Origin: JBEBXQ01 sp040391535
Lineage (GTDB): Bacteria > Bacteroidota > Bacteroidia > Cytophagales > Spirosomataceae
NCBI GenBank assembly: GCA_040391535.1
Contig: JBEBXQ010000043.1
Span: 1-31,482, forward strand
Direction of reading: 5' to 3'
DNA: 31,482 nt
In this document: positions 7,362 to 16,033 of the stretch, piece by piece
How positions within the stretch are numbered: position 1 is the stretch's first letter
Layout: each line of letters starts with the position of its first letter
Program-made: the position numbers and the translations under genes
The notes under the pieces: model-generated
The model's input: only the letters and a program-made list of their open reading frames with translations
The model's database searches: none
Told to the model about the DNA's origin: nothing

Positions 7362-8783
7362 TCACATAAGCTGTCTTAAAACAGCATAAATAGTACCTGA
7401 GAGGATCATGGTCACAGGCAAGGTTAATACCCAGGCCATAAATATATTTCTGACAGTTCCTCCCTGCAGGTTTTTCACGCCTTTATTGGCAACCATGGTA
7501 CCGGCAATCCCTGAGGAAAGCACGTGAGTGGTACTAACCGGCAATCCCAGATAAGAAGAAACACCGATTGTGCTGGCCGCTACCAATTCAGCAGATGCAC
7601 CTTGTGCGTAGGTTAAATGTTGTTTCCCTATTTTCTCTCCAATGGTTACGACAATCCGTTTCCAGCCCACCATCGTTCCTAATCCCAGTGAAAGAGAAAT
7701 CATCAGAATTACCCAGTCAGGTGAATAATCCGTAAAACGGCGAAGGCCGTTTTCAATACCTGTTTCGGACTTCAGTATCTCTTCATCAGCTTTGGAAAAA
7801 TTGGCCTGCCCGCTGTCAATCAGATCTTTTACATTCCGGTTAATCAGCAACAATGATCTCCTGGCTTTCAAACGCTCATCTTCCGGCAGACGATGTTCAG
7901 GATGAGGATGAGATACCTGCTCCTTCAAAGAAGTAATTTCAAGTTGTGTCTCGGTAAGCAGGGCCCGGTTGGACGCCGAAAGCAAATTCGTATCCATCCG
8001 TCCGATGGTCTGCTCAATGGTAATCAGGTTACCCTTCATTAATTCCGGATCCAGTTTAGCATCCAGTGCAAACTTTGCAGGCACAATTCCGATCAGGATT
8101 AACATCACCAGTCCCACTCCTTTCTGTCCGTCGTTTGACCCATGAAAAAAGCTTACCAGCGTACAGGTGACAATCAGAATCCCGCGGATCCACATGGGAG
8201 GCGGCGTATTCTTTTTTGGTTCACTGAATACAAGCTGACGCACCGGTTTGCTTAAGAACCTCCTTAGTAAGAACATCAGGATAATAGCCAGTGAAAAGCC
8301 GAAAAGGGGTGACGCGATCAGTGAAATAAAAATTTCCTGCGCTTTACTCCAGTTTACGCCCGCCCCACGGGTATTTTCAGGCATAAAAGTAAAAGCCAGC
8401 CCTACACCCAGGATTGACCCGATCATGGTATGTGAACTGGAACTTGGCAGACCAAAATACCAGGTACCCAGGTTCCAGATAATAGCACTGAACAGTAAGG
8501 CCATGACCATCGCCACGCTGTGATAGATGTTCTGATCAATAAGTAATTCAACCGGCAACAGGTTTACAATTCCCATTGCAACGGCAATCCCTCCGAAAAA
8601 AACACCTAAGAAGTTACAGAAACCCGACCAGATGACGGCAACGTTGGGTTTGAGGGTATTTGTATAAATAACTGTCGCGACCGCGTTAGCAGTATCATGA
8701 AATCCGTTGACAAATTCAAATGCGCAGGCGGCCAGGAGGCTAAACGCGAGAAGAATAAAAATGTCGGTCTCTAAGCCAAACAT
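7362..8783 (-). CDS. pit: Inorganic phosphate transporter, Pit family
   Basis: A 473-residue membrane protein of the PiT (PF01384) family. The two inverted half motifs are clear: VNGFHDTANAVATVI near residues 25-39, and GLPVSTTHVLSSGIAGTM near 420. SFFHGSNDGQKGVG starts the second repeat near 212. A charged cytoplasmic loop of about 100 residues lies between roughly 240 and 340. The family imports phosphate with low affinity in symport with protons or sodium, or as a metal-phosphate complex. No PhoU-like partner lies beside it, although a Pit accessory protein often does. A candidate promoter and a palindrome lie in its 118-base upstream gap. Confidence 0.92.
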   Translation of the reverse strand: MFGLETDIFILLAFSLLAACAFEFVNGFHDTANAVATVIYTNTLKPNVAVIWSGFCNFLGVFFGGIAVAMGIVNLLPVELLIDQNIYHSVAMVMALLFSAIIWNLGTWYFGLPSSSSHTMIGSILGVGLAFTFMPENTRGAGVNWSKAQEIFISLIASPLFGFSLAIILMFLLRRFLSKPVRQLVFSEPKKNTPPPMWIRGILIVTCTLVSFFHGSNDGQKGVGLVMLILIGIVPAKFALDAKLDPELMKGNLITIEQTIGRMDTNLLSASNRALLTETQLEITSLKEQVSHPHPEHRLPEDERLKARRSLLLINRNVKDLIDSGQANFSKADEEILKSETGIENGLRRFTDYSPDWVILMISLSLGLGTMVGWKRIVVTIGEKIGKQHLTYAQGASAELVAASTIGVSSYLGLPVSTTHVLSSGIAGTMVANKGVKNLQGGTVRNIFMAWVLTLPVTMILSGTIYAVLRQLM

Positions 8784-8854
8784 CAGGATAGTATAAAAGT
8801 GAGCAATTGGTGAATTATCTTAGTCAGATTAAATCTGTTAAGTTCAAATTTTTG

Positions 8855-8882
8855 CAAAACTATAAAAAAAACCTCTGCGCAA
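8855..8882 (-). promoter_or_regulatory. Candidate Bacteroidota promoter for the phosphate transporter
   Basis: On the minus strand TTG (8880-8882), a 17-base spacer and a perfect -7 element TAGTTTTG (8855-8862) lie about 72 bases before the pit ATG. A 13-base palindrome (8825-8837, CAGATT-A-AATCTG) falls in the predicted leader and could be an operator or small hairpin. Both were recognised by eye only. Confidence 0.5.
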
Positions 8883-8901
8883 TGTTACCTTAATGTTAAC
8901 A

Positions 8902-9978
8902 TCAGGCTACCTCCTCCTTGTTCTTGTTGGCTAATTGTCCGCAAGCGGCATCAATATCTTTCCCACGGCTTCTTCTCACACTGACCGTTACCCCTTTGTC
9001 TTCAAGGAAAGCAGCAAACTGACTGAGTTTATCCGCTTCTGTATTCCTGAAGTCGGCCTCTGCTATCGGGTTATATTCAATAATATTGATTCTGGCAGGG
9101 ACTTTCTTCGCAAATGCCCACAGTTCCTTTGCATCCTGCAGGGTATCATTGAAATTATTGAACACAATATATTCAAAAGTAATGCGATTCCCTGTTTTCC
9201 GGTAGAAATAATTCAGTGACTCTGCCAGGTTATCAAGGGTATTGGTTTCGTTAATCGGCATGATCTGGTTTCTTTTCTGATCATTGGCCGCGTGCAATGA
9301 TAACGCGAGGCGGAATTTCACTTCATCATCGCCCAGTTTTCTGATCATTTTGGCTATCCCTGCAGTAGAAACCGTTATCCTGCGCGGTGACATTCCCAGC
9401 CCCTCCGGCGAAGTTATAAGCTCTACCGACTTGATCACATTGGCATAATTAAGCAAAGGCTCACCCATTCCCATATACACAATATTGGTCAGCGGGTGAT
9501 TGAAATGAGCTTCAGCCTGCCGGGTAATTGCCACCACCTGGTCATAAATTTCTGAAGGTTCCAGGTTTCTGGCACGGTCCATATAACCTGTAGCGCAGAA
9601 TTTACAGGTCAGCGAGCATCCTACCTGGCTACTCACACAGGCAGTCATCCGGTTGTCTGCCGGAATCAGCACCCCTTCGATCAGGTGCCCGTCATGCAGC
9701 TTAAACGCAGACTTAATGGTGCCGTCATTACTTTTCTGCTGGCTGGCAACTGATAATGAATTGATCAGAAAGTGTTCCTCAAGCAATTCCCTTGTTTTCA
9801 GAGAAATATTAGTCATTTCTTCAAACGAAGAAACCGACTTTCTCCATAACCACTCATGAATCTGCTTTGCCCTGAAGCCCTTTTCACCCTGCTCTGTCAT
9901 CCAGTTTTTTAACTGGTCTGCCGAGAGTTTCCGGATATCTGATTTTTGCATATTTTGTTCAATTGAAACCTCTTTCAC
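8902..9978 (-). CDS. rlmN: Dual-specificity RNA methyltransferase RlmN
   Basis: A 358-residue radical-SAM enzyme that methylates C2 of A2503 in 23S rRNA and A37 of some tRNAs. The C121-x-x-x-C125-x-x-C128 iron-sulfur motif (CSLTCKFC) is present. So are GMGEPLLNY, ISTAGI-type and FEYIVF segments, and the conserved C-terminal cysteine C346 (AACGQL) that becomes methylated during catalysis. Length is normal for the family. Translation may start at residue 1 or at the methionine at residue 10; the first is used here. It is the third gene of gatB/yqeY-cvpA-rlmN, 13 bases after cvpA. Confidence 0.95.
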   Translation of the reverse strand: MKEVSIEQNMQKSDIRKLSADQLKNWMTEQGEKGFRAKQIHEWLWRKSVSSFEEMTNISLKTRELLEEHFLINSLSVASQQKSNDGTIKSAFKLHDGHLIEGVLIPADNRMTACVSSQVGCSLTCKFCATGYMDRARNLEPSEIYDQVVAITRQAEAHFNHPLTNIVYMGMGEPLLNYANVIKSVELITSPEGLGMSPRRITVSTAGIAKMIRKLGDDEVKFRLALSLHAANDQKRNQIMPINETNTLDNLAESLNYFYRKTGNRITFEYIVFNNFNDTLQDAKELWAFAKKVPARINIIEYNPIAEADFRNTEADKLSQFAAFLEDKGVTVSVRRSRGKDIDAACGQLANKNKEEVA

Positions 9979-9991
9979 TTCGTATTGTATT

Positions 9992-10522
9992 CTAATCCAG
10001 ATATTCCTTTTTCCATTCCTGAATCAGCTGACTTCCCGCTGGCAGCCATTCCACTGCCGCTGTGATGACCTTAGGAGCAATGGGTACTATCAACGGAAAA
10101 ATCATGGTCCCTTCGATCCTGTGTTCCGGAATTCTGATACCAATAGTACTTAACAGCCAAAAGAATACACTTGTTCCAAAAATCCATGTAAACAAACCCA
10201 ATGCTGCGCCGGCCAGACTATCAAACGCCCCTAAGAGCGTATAGCGGATGGTACGGCGGATAGCATACCCCAGTTGGTTTACAAGGTATATGGTCGGAAA
10301 AAAAATAGCAGAAAAACCGATAAACGGCAAGACCCTTCTTGCAATCGTTTCTCCGGTATAAGGAGCAATAATTTCCATTGCAAGACCCAGAAACTTAAAA
10401 CCCATCACCATGGCTGTTACGAACGCAATAATAGCAACCAGCTCCACAATCATCCCTTTCTTATAGCCGCTTACCGCGCCATACACCAAAGGGATAAGAA
10501 TGAGAAGATCAAGGAGCTGCAT
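9992..10522 (-). CDS. CvpA family membrane protein
   Basis: A 176-residue protein with four predicted membrane segments and the CvpA opening pattern (LDLLILIPLVYGAVSGYKKG, where GYKKG/GxxxG turns are typical). CvpA was first linked to colicin V export in E. coli and has since been connected to envelope homeostasis; its molecular role is unclear. It sits 30 bases after the GatB/YqeY gene and 13 bases before rlmN, so the three are likely one operon. The family call is firm; no specific function can be read from the sequence. Confidence 0.85.
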   Translation of the reverse strand: MQLLDLLILIPLVYGAVSGYKKGMIVELVAIIAFVTAMVMGFKFLGLAMEIIAPYTGETIARRVLPFIGFSAIFFPTIYLVNQLGYAIRRTIRYTLLGAFDSLAGAALGLFTWIFGTSVFFWLLSTIGIRIPEHRIEGTMIFPLIVPIAPKVITAAVEWLPAGSQLIQEWKKEYLD

Positions 10523-10552
10523 GGTATCCGGAAAAAGAGAAAGCTAAAACAA

Positions 10553-11002
10553 TCAGACAAGCAGACTTTTCACCGTAGCTGAAATCGCTTTGCCATCGGC
10601 CTGGCCTGCAAGTTCTTTGGTGGCTATGCCCATTACCTTACCCATATCAGACGGACCAGCCGCTCCCGCACGTGCAATAATTTCCTGCAAACGCAGCCTG
10701 AGATCATCCATAGTCAGCTGCTTGGGAAGGAATTGTTCAATAACAGCCAGTTCAGCCTCTTCCTTGGCAGCCAGATCTTCCCTGCCCTGTGTCTGGTAAA
10801 TTTCGGACGATTCCCGTCTTTGTTTTGCTGCTTTTGTCAATAACTTCATTTCATCATCAGATGACATTTCCGCTACCGCTCCGCTTTTGGTTTCTTCAAG
10901 CAAGATCAGGGACTTCAGAGCCCTAAGCGTCCTCAACCTGTCCTGGTCTTTGGCTTTCATTGCTTCTTTTATTCCGGTTTCTACCTGACTTTTTAATGAC
11001 AT
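10553..11002 (-). CDS. GatB/YqeY domain-containing protein
   Basis: A 149-residue soluble helical protein matching the stand-alone YqeY family: MSLKSQVETGIKEAMKAKDQ, TLRALKSLI and the C-terminal block MGKVMGIATKELAGQADGKAISATVKSLL. The same fold is found at the C-terminal tail of GatB, the amidotransferase subunit that converts misacylated tRNA; the free form may bind tRNA, but its role is not proven. It starts the cvpA-rlmN operon, with a perfect -7 element 27 bases upstream. Confidence 0.9.
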   Translation of the reverse strand: MSLKSQVETGIKEAMKAKDQDRLRTLRALKSLILLEETKSGAVAEMSSDDEMKLLTKAAKQRRESSEIYQTQGREDLAAKEEAELAVIEQFLPKQLTMDDLRLRLQEIIARAGAAGPSDMGKVMGIATKELAGQADGKAISATVKSLLV

Positions 11003-11028
11003 ACCTTTATCATGATTAAAATGGTCGT

Positions 11029-11036
11029 CAAAGGTA
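11029..11036 (-). promoter_or_regulatory. -7 promoter element upstream of the GatB/YqeY gene
   Basis: TACCTTTG on the minus strand fits TAnnTTTG exactly and lies 27 bases from the ATG, giving a leader of about 20 bases. No TTG lies at the expected distance upstream, so the -33 half is weak. Confidence 0.4.
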
Positions 11037-11152
11037 CGAAAAAAGTAGCAGACAGTTTTGTAAGGAACATGCTAAACTGTGCTCCGGCAGGTGATATTTA
11101 CAGGTAGTTTTTTTGAACAACGACAGACAAAGAGATGTTCCCCCCCCATCGA

Positions 11153-11827
11153 TCAGTAAAAGGGTGAGTTTAATTTCTTCTTTTTGAATAAATAATCCTT
11201 CCAATCACTGAAAGCCTGTATATACCCGGTTATCCTGACCCGGTAGAACAAACCGTGCATACCTTCAAACGACTGATGCCCGTTAAGGTAATGCCGGTAA
11301 CCCACCTGAAGGCCGGCACCTACCCATTTGGTGGTTCTCCATTCGCCGTAACCTGCAATGTGAACAGGGAATACCGACTGTTTCAAAGCATATCCTGATA
11401 GTGGCTCGGCTGATCCTGAAAAATACCGGACAACCCCGTTGCCATAGCCCAATTCAACAGGGACACCAAATTTCCAGCGTTCAGAGTCATAAAAATGATA
11501 CCAGTAACCTACACTTACAAACCTGAATTTGTCCAGACGCTCGTAAAAATCAGTCACCGGATAACCTTGTTTCCGGCGGGCAGTCCAGTCCAAAGCCTGG
11601 CGACCATTATTATTAAGCCAGTAGTATCCGATCGTAACCTCATCCTCCTGTTTACCCCAGCTGTATCCTGCACTGGTGCCCAGCATTTCCATGACTTCCT
11701 TATCCACAAACTGAAACCGATTGTCAATATGAACCTTCCAGGGTTGTGTACTATCAGACTGAAATGCGTAAGAATTTACGATTAATAGTAACTTTAGAGC
11801 AAGAATAAGGCTCAGTCTTAAATACAT
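11153..11827 (-). CDS. Hypothetical outer-membrane beta-barrel-like protein
   Basis: I do not recognise the family. From the start at 11827 the protein has 224 residues. It opens with a signal peptide (MYLRLSLILALKLLLIVNSYAFQ). The rest alternates short aromatic-rich strands (SAGYSWG, VTIGYYWL, FVSVGYWYHFY, FGVPVELGYGNG, AGLQVGYRHYL, YRVRITGYIQAF), the look of an 8-10-stranded outer-membrane barrel. The open frame extends to 11881, but a promoter match ends at 11863, so transcription would begin after the upstream ATG and the internal ATG with its signal peptide is favoured. It is divergent from the T9SS esterase gene, and the two share 93 bases. An 8-base G/C homopolymer lies just after the stop. 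Confidence 0.65.
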   Translation of the reverse strand: MYLRLSLILALKLLLIVNSYAFQSDSTQPWKVHIDNRFQFVDKEVMEMLGTSAGYSWGKQEDEVTIGYYWLNNNGRQALDWTARRKQGYPVTDFYERLDKFRFVSVGYWYHFYDSERWKFGVPVELGYGNGVVRYFSGSAEPLSGYALKQSVFPVHIAGYGEWRTTKWVGAGLQVGYRHYLNGHQSFEGMHGLFYRVRITGYIQAFSDWKDYLFKKKKLNSPFY

Positions 11828-11862
11828 GTTGCCATGGGTTATCATTGGATGATGGTTTCGGC

Positions 11863-11896
11863 CAAAAGTAATACTTTTCATTAATTAATAAACAAA
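11863..11896 (-). promoter_or_regulatory. Candidate promoter that sets the start of the beta-barrel gene
   Basis: Minus-strand TTTG (11893-11896), a 22-base spacer and a perfect -7 element TACTTTTG (11863-11870). Transcription should start near 11856, which excludes the ATG at 11881 and leaves 11827 or 11845. Confidence 0.5.
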
Positions 11897-11920
11897 CCTG
11901 TTTAACCACACTATAGGTTT

Positions 11921-13954
11921 ATGACAAGAATTTTTATAATCATATTATTTACAGCCGGGTTACTTTTCCGTACCTGCAATACCTTTTCACAACAGGCTTT
12001 AACCGGGATATCTTTGAGCCAGCCTGTTGAAAATCAGATTGTTCAAAGGAACATCAGCGGAACAGGCATTATTTATATAACCGGTTACCATGATATAAAA
12101 TTGTCTTTTATTGAAGCAAGACTGGTCCCGGAAAATACGGAAAACACTGACATTCAGTGGCAAATACTGGCTATAGAAGCTGATGAAGGCATCTTTACAG
12201 GCACAATACAGGGATCAGCAGGCTGGCACAAACTGGAAATACGGGGTACTTCACCCGAAGGACAATCTTTTGTAACCCAGGTAAACCGGGTAGGTATCGG
12301 TGAAATATTTGTGATTGGCGGCGCGTCCAATTCAATGGGGATGGCTGATCATGGCTCCAAAAGTGCCTCATCCAATGTCATATCATTTAATCAGGTCAAT
12401 AAGACACTTGATAACGACGGCATTACGGTAGTTCCTGACCAGCCCTATGATTTTCCGGTCTTCAGCAGGTATGAAGCTGAAAATTACGCATACCCAACGG
12501 GGGAGTCGGCATGGTGCTGGGGCGAATTGGGAGATAAAATTTATCAGAAGACGAATTGCCCTGTATTATTTCTCAATGTAGGCTGGGCTGCTGCCAATTC
12601 AGCTGATTACCGTACCAATGCAGAAGGAAATGATGCCTATAACTTTTACATCGGCCATTACTGGCCGTTCAGACAGCCTTATACCAACATCGTAAATACC
12701 CTTAAATATTTCAACTCATGGCTGGGTATACGCTCTGTTTTATGGGCGCATGGCGAAACCGACGCAGAATACACCAATCACACCCAGCGGGAGTATGTAA
12801 ATAACATCACCTTTATCATCAATGAAAGCCGGGAAGTGTCCGGACTGAATACCAACTGGACAATTGCAGTAGGCGGAGCTTCACTTGGCAGCCGTCAACC
12901 GGTTCATCCGATCACCCATGCACAGATAGAGCTGGGCACCACAACAGGGCTCAACACCTGGCCGGGCCCCAATACCGACACCATACAGGTTCCCCGTTTT
13001 AACGGTCATTTTGCCAATATCCCCAACGGACCGCAGGGCTTATCCCTGGCTGCACAGGCGTGGGACCGCAATCTATCAGACAATTTCTTTTCGCAGGTCG
13101 TACCCATTATACCCAAAGGCACCATTCATACCGGGGCTGTCCCTTCCCGCACTTTTCCGGGGGCTTCCTTTCCGGTTGCCTATAAAACGACACTTCTGCC
13201 TCATGAAAGAACGCAGCTGCAGGCCGAACTGATGGACAATGAGGGTAAATATACCGCCATAATAGGCTACGGAGACAGTAATCCGCTCTGGGTAAGTATC
13301 CCTTCAGGATTACCTTCAGGCAGCTACCGGATTCGTATCACAGCCGTAAAACCCTATACTTTACCAGGCAGTATTTCAGAAAATATCATCGTGGATTCCA
13401 CTGCTACTGAGACGCAACTGATCAGGAATTTTAAAATTAACACAGATAACAGTAATGTATACATCCAATGGTTGCATACAGCATTTCCTGACCTGAATCA
13501 GCTGGTGCTGCAAAAGAGTGTAGATGGGTTTCATTTTTATGATATTGCCGCTTTTGATGCTCAGGCCAACAGAAACACATCAAGGCTTTATGCTCACACC
13601 GATACTGAACTAAACAGCAAAATTTCCTTTTACAGAATAAAATCAGAAACCGGCAGCCAGGTAATCTATTCACAGGCCGTTCCGCTGTTTCCGGGTTCCA
13701 AACCTCCGCAGTTCACTTTATTCCCCAATCCCGTTTCGCAGGATTACTGCATGATACTGACAGACACCGAAGTGCCCTTGTCATACCAGGTCTATGATGC
13801 TAACGGCGCTCGGGTAAATACACAGACGAATACGAATGGAATTTCAGGCATAACATCCCTTCTTTTCAATCCATCCATAGTAAACGGAACTTACTATTTA
13901 CGGATTCAGGGGGAACAGATTTCGGAAGTTAAAACCCTGTTGATCCAACGCTGA
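11921..13954 (+). CDS. SGNH-hydrolase-like (sialate O-acetylesterase-type) protein with T9SS sorting domain
   Basis: A 677-residue secreted protein. Residues 1-24 form a signal peptide. Residues 25-125 are beta-rich and lead into a carbohydrate-esterase-like domain (126-395), with G-x-x-x-x-G-G-A-S136-N for the nucleophile block and HGETDA (277-282) for the Gly-Glu-Ser/Thr-Asp block. The final His may be H363 in RFNGHFANI, but the Asp three residues before it, usual in DxxH, is Phe here. The middle (about 400-590) is beta-sandwich-like. Residues 595-677 (FTLFPNPVSQDY... to ...KTLLIQR) are a type A T9SS sorting domain, so it is secreted across or anchored on the outer membrane. The likely substrate is an acetylated glycan; activity is uncertain given the missing Asp. 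Its 3' end meets waaA with a 2-base gap. Confidence 0.7.
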   Translation: MTRIFIIILFTAGLLFRTCNTFSQQALTGISLSQPVENQIVQRNISGTGIIYITGYHDIKLSFIEARLVPENTENTDIQWQILAIEADEGIFTGTIQGSAGWHKLEIRGTSPEGQSFVTQVNRVGIGEIFVIGGASNSMGMADHGSKSASSNVISFNQVNKTLDNDGITVVPDQPYDFPVFSRYEAENYAYPTGESAWCWGELGDKIYQKTNCPVLFLNVGWAAANSADYRTNAEGNDAYNFYIGHYWPFRQPYTNIVNTLKYFNSWLGIRSVLWAHGETDAEYTNHTQREYVNNITFIINESREVSGLNTNWTIAVGGASLGSRQPVHPITHAQIELGTTTGLNTWPGPNTDTIQVPRFNGHFANIPNGPQGLSLAAQAWDRNLSDNFFSQVVPIIPKGTIHTGAVPSRTFPGASFPVAYKTTLLPHERTQLQAELMDNEGKYTAIIGYGDSNPLWVSIPSGLPSGSYRIRITAVKPYTLPGSISENIIVDSTATETQLIRNFKINTDNSNVYIQWLHTAFPDLNQLVLQKSVDGFHFYDIAAFDAQANRNTSRLYAHTDTELNSKISFYRIKSETGSQVIYSQAVPLFPGSKPPQFTLFPNPVSQDYCMILTDTEVPLSYQVYDANGARVNTQTNTNGISGITSLLFNPSIVNGTYYLRIQGEQISEVKTLLIQR

Positions 13955-13956
13955 CT

Positions 13957-15276
13957 TCAACTCAGTTTTGCTCTGGCAAATTCAATAACGGGCGGCACGG
14001 CGCCTGTATGCTCCTGTATGTAACGAAAGGCGAGGGTCCCTTTCTGTCTTAGTAAATCATTATTATCAAGCAACGTATCGAAAGAGCGGCGGAAGTCTTC
14101 ATGATCCTGTACGCTTACAGCGGCTCCCAGGGCAATCATATCAACCGCTTCCTGAAACTTTTTATATTTGTCAGTGCCAAAATATACGGGAATTCCATAA
14201 GTAGCTGCTTCCAGAATATTATGTAAACCTTTTCCAAACGCTCCGCCGATATAGGCCGCCGACGCATACTGATACAAAGAAGAAAGCATTCCGATATTAT
14301 CAATAAAAAGGCAGTCTGTACTGTGAGCCTGATGATCTGAAAACCCTGATTTCTGATATGCTGAGTAGGTCAGGGCATTTAATTTCAGCTGTGATGACCA
14401 CTTCCTGATGGTCGCCTCACTGATTTCATGCGGAGCTACTATGATTTTCAGACGACGGCTTTCCGGCAGACCGTTCAGATAAGGAATAACCACTTTCTGC
14501 ATATCCTCCTCCCATGCAGAGCCGACAACCAGGCAAGGTGCGCCGGCCACAAAGGAAGCGATTTCAGGTAATTCACACCTTCTTTCGGTAAGTTCCATGA
14601 CCCGGTCAAAACGGGTATCTCCGTTGCAGGTTACATTATTGACAGCAATTCCTGCCAATAACCCCACAGACTCTTCATTCTGGACAAAGAGATGATCAAA
14701 TAACCTGAGTGTATGCCGGTAACTTCCTCCATACCATTTAAAAAACAGTTGTTCTTTTCTGAAAATTGCAGAAAAGGATACTACAACGCACGGAGTTTTT
14801 TTAAGCTCTGACAGATAGTTGTGCCAGAATTCATACTTGATAAAAAATGCGATCCCGGGTTTAAAGATATCCACAAAGGCAGTGGCATTGGCCTTTGTGT
14901 CAGCGGGCAGATAACAAATATAATCCGCTCCGGTATAGTTATGCCTGTTCTCATAACCGGAAGGCGAGAAAAACGTAAGTAATATAAAATAGTCAGGAAA
15001 ATGTTTCCGGAACTCCTCTATCACCGGGCGCCCCTGTTCAAATTCACCCAACGAAGCAGCATGAAACCAGGCGACCGGCCTCTCCCCGATGAGAGCCGGA
15101 ATTTCAATTCTTAATCTGTCAATCAGGTTTTTCCTTCCTTCTACCCATTTCCGGGCTTTCGGATGAAATAAGGCTGCGATTTTCAGGACAGCAATGTAAA
15201 TCTGTATGGCTGTTGAATACAAACTCCGTGTATTTATGAATGAATCAGTTCCAGTTAAATGTAACAACCTGCTCAA
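13957..15276 (-). CDS. waaA: 3-deoxy-D-manno-octulosonic acid (Kdo) transferase
   Basis: A 439-residue GT30 glycosyltransferase that adds Kdo to lipid A precursor at the inner membrane. The N-terminal hydrophobic stretch (about 22-38) anchors it. The FHAASLGEFEQGRP block carries the catalytic Glu (E78). Later segments include the CYLPADTK motif, KYEFWHNYL, GDTRFDRV, APHE and the C-terminal GGAFGKGLHNILEAATYG nucleotide-sugar block. The only ATG, at 15276, makes the gene overlap the end of osmC by 32 bases. Family members usually begin closer to the anchor helix, so a non-ATG start (for example the TTG codon for L19) is possible. The enzyme shows the cell makes lipopolysaccharide or lipooligosaccharide. 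Confidence 0.93.
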   Translation of the reverse strand: MSRLLHLTGTDSFINTRSLYSTAIQIYIAVLKIAALFHPKARKWVEGRKNLIDRLRIEIPALIGERPVAWFHAASLGEFEQGRPVIEEFRKHFPDYFILLTFFSPSGYENRHNYTGADYICYLPADTKANATAFVDIFKPGIAFFIKYEFWHNYLSELKKTPCVVVSFSAIFRKEQLFFKWYGGSYRHTLRLFDHLFVQNEESVGLLAGIAVNNVTCNGDTRFDRVMELTERRCELPEIASFVAGAPCLVVGSAWEEDMQKVVIPYLNGLPESRRLKIIVAPHEISEATIRKWSSQLKLNALTYSAYQKSGFSDHQAHSTDCLFIDNIGMLSSLYQYASAAYIGGAFGKGLHNILEAATYGIPVYFGTDKYKKFQEAVDMIALGAAVSVQDHEDFRRSFDTLLDNNDLLRQKGTLAFRYIQEHTGAVPPVIEFARAKLS

Positions 15277-15658
15277 TATCAGGATGAATACTCAGAGCAA
15301 CCGGACATGTATGGGCAGCCCTTTCGAGTTTTTTAATCTCCACATCAGTCAGCGGCGTTGCCGATTGCATGTTGAAAGTCAATTCCAGACGAACGACCTT
15401 CCTGGGTAACTCCTGTGACATCATCTTGTTCGTTTCAAATGCTGAATCTTTCAGATCAATATCATCGCGCCGGGCCACTATGCCCATAATAGTCATCATG
15501 CAGCTTCCCAATGCGGTGGCCAGCAGGTCACTCGGTGAAAAGGCTTCACCTTGCCCCTGATTATCCAAAGGAGCATCAGTAATGATTTTTGTGCCTGAGT
15601 GCTGGTGAACTGCTTCAGTTCTGAGATCACCGAGATATACGGTTTTAACGGTAGCCAT
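15245..15658 (-). CDS. OsmC/Ohr family peroxide-reducing protein
   Basis: A 137-residue OsmC-like protein. The two redox cysteines are present: C53 in TALGSCMMT and C118 in HTCPVALSIHPD. Such proteins reduce organic hydroperoxides or protect against stress in the cytoplasm. The Bacteroidota type is short, as here, and I cannot choose between OsmC and a YhfA-like subgroup. Its end overlaps waaA by 32 bases, so the two are cotranscribed. A perfect -7 element lies 79 bases upstream. Confidence 0.88.
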   Translation of the reverse strand: MATVKTVYLGDLRTEAVHQHSGTKIITDAPLDNQGQGEAFSPSDLLATALGSCMMTIMGIVARRDDIDLKDSAFETNKMMSQELPRKVVRLELTFNMQSATPLTDVEIKKLERAAHTCPVALSIHPDIEQVVTFNWN

Positions 15659-15736
15659 GTTCTACTTCTTCTTATACATTATGGTTTCAAACGAGGCGAC
15701 ACAACAGTAACAACCATTGACTTTCCTCCCCGGGCA

Positions 15737-15744
15737 CAAATATA
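15737..15744 (-). promoter_or_regulatory. -7 promoter element upstream of osmC-waaA
   Basis: TATATTTG on the minus strand matches TAnnTTTG exactly, 79 bases from the osmC ATG. No TTG is found at 17-23 bases upstream, so only the -7 half is supported. It lies in the 375-base AT-rich gap 15659-16033, which holds no gene and separates divergent osmC and the acyl carrier protein gene. Confidence 0.42.
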
Positions 15745-15877
15745 CAATACTGTATTTTTAGAAGTACCTAAATTTTACAATTTGAATAAAAACTCAACAG
15801 TAGCCAGCAATCCCATGTGATATTTTTAAAATTTTATAATAATACGGTAAAACAAATCTATTTTATATGACTATTGA

Positions 15878-15909
15878 TTGATATTTTAGTATTATAGTAC
15901 CTATTTTTG
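15878..15909 (+). promoter_or_regulatory. Strong candidate promoter for the acyl carrier protein gene
   Basis: TTG (15878-15880), a 21-base spacer and a perfect -7 element TATTTTTG (15902-15909), in very AT-rich sequence. The start would be near 15915, leaving a leader of about 119 bases before the ATG at 16034. A second, weaker pair (TTTC at 15926-15929 and TTATTTTG at 15950-15957) lies inside that leader. Confidence 0.55.
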
Positions 15910-16033
15910 ATTAAATAAAAAATACTTTCAAGTTCAGGAACAATTTGTATTATTTTGTGGTAATAACTCAATAAAAATTTTCGTTTCCATATTTTATAAA
16001 TAGCCGGAAAACTGAATAATTAATTAGAAAACC

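Noticed and set aside
8883..8901. Hairpin just after the rlmN stop as a terminator
   Set aside because: The stem has one mismatch, and the T-run comes about 11 bases after it, too far for a normal intrinsic terminator; the bases also form part of the pit promoter.
11140..11147. Run of eight C as a phase-variation tract
   Set aside because: It lies after the stop of the barrel gene and more than 130 bases before the next minus-strand gene, so slippage would not change a reading frame.
11881..11881. Upstream ATG as start of the barrel protein
   Set aside because: It lies upstream of the predicted transcription start and would place 18 polar residues before a good signal peptide.
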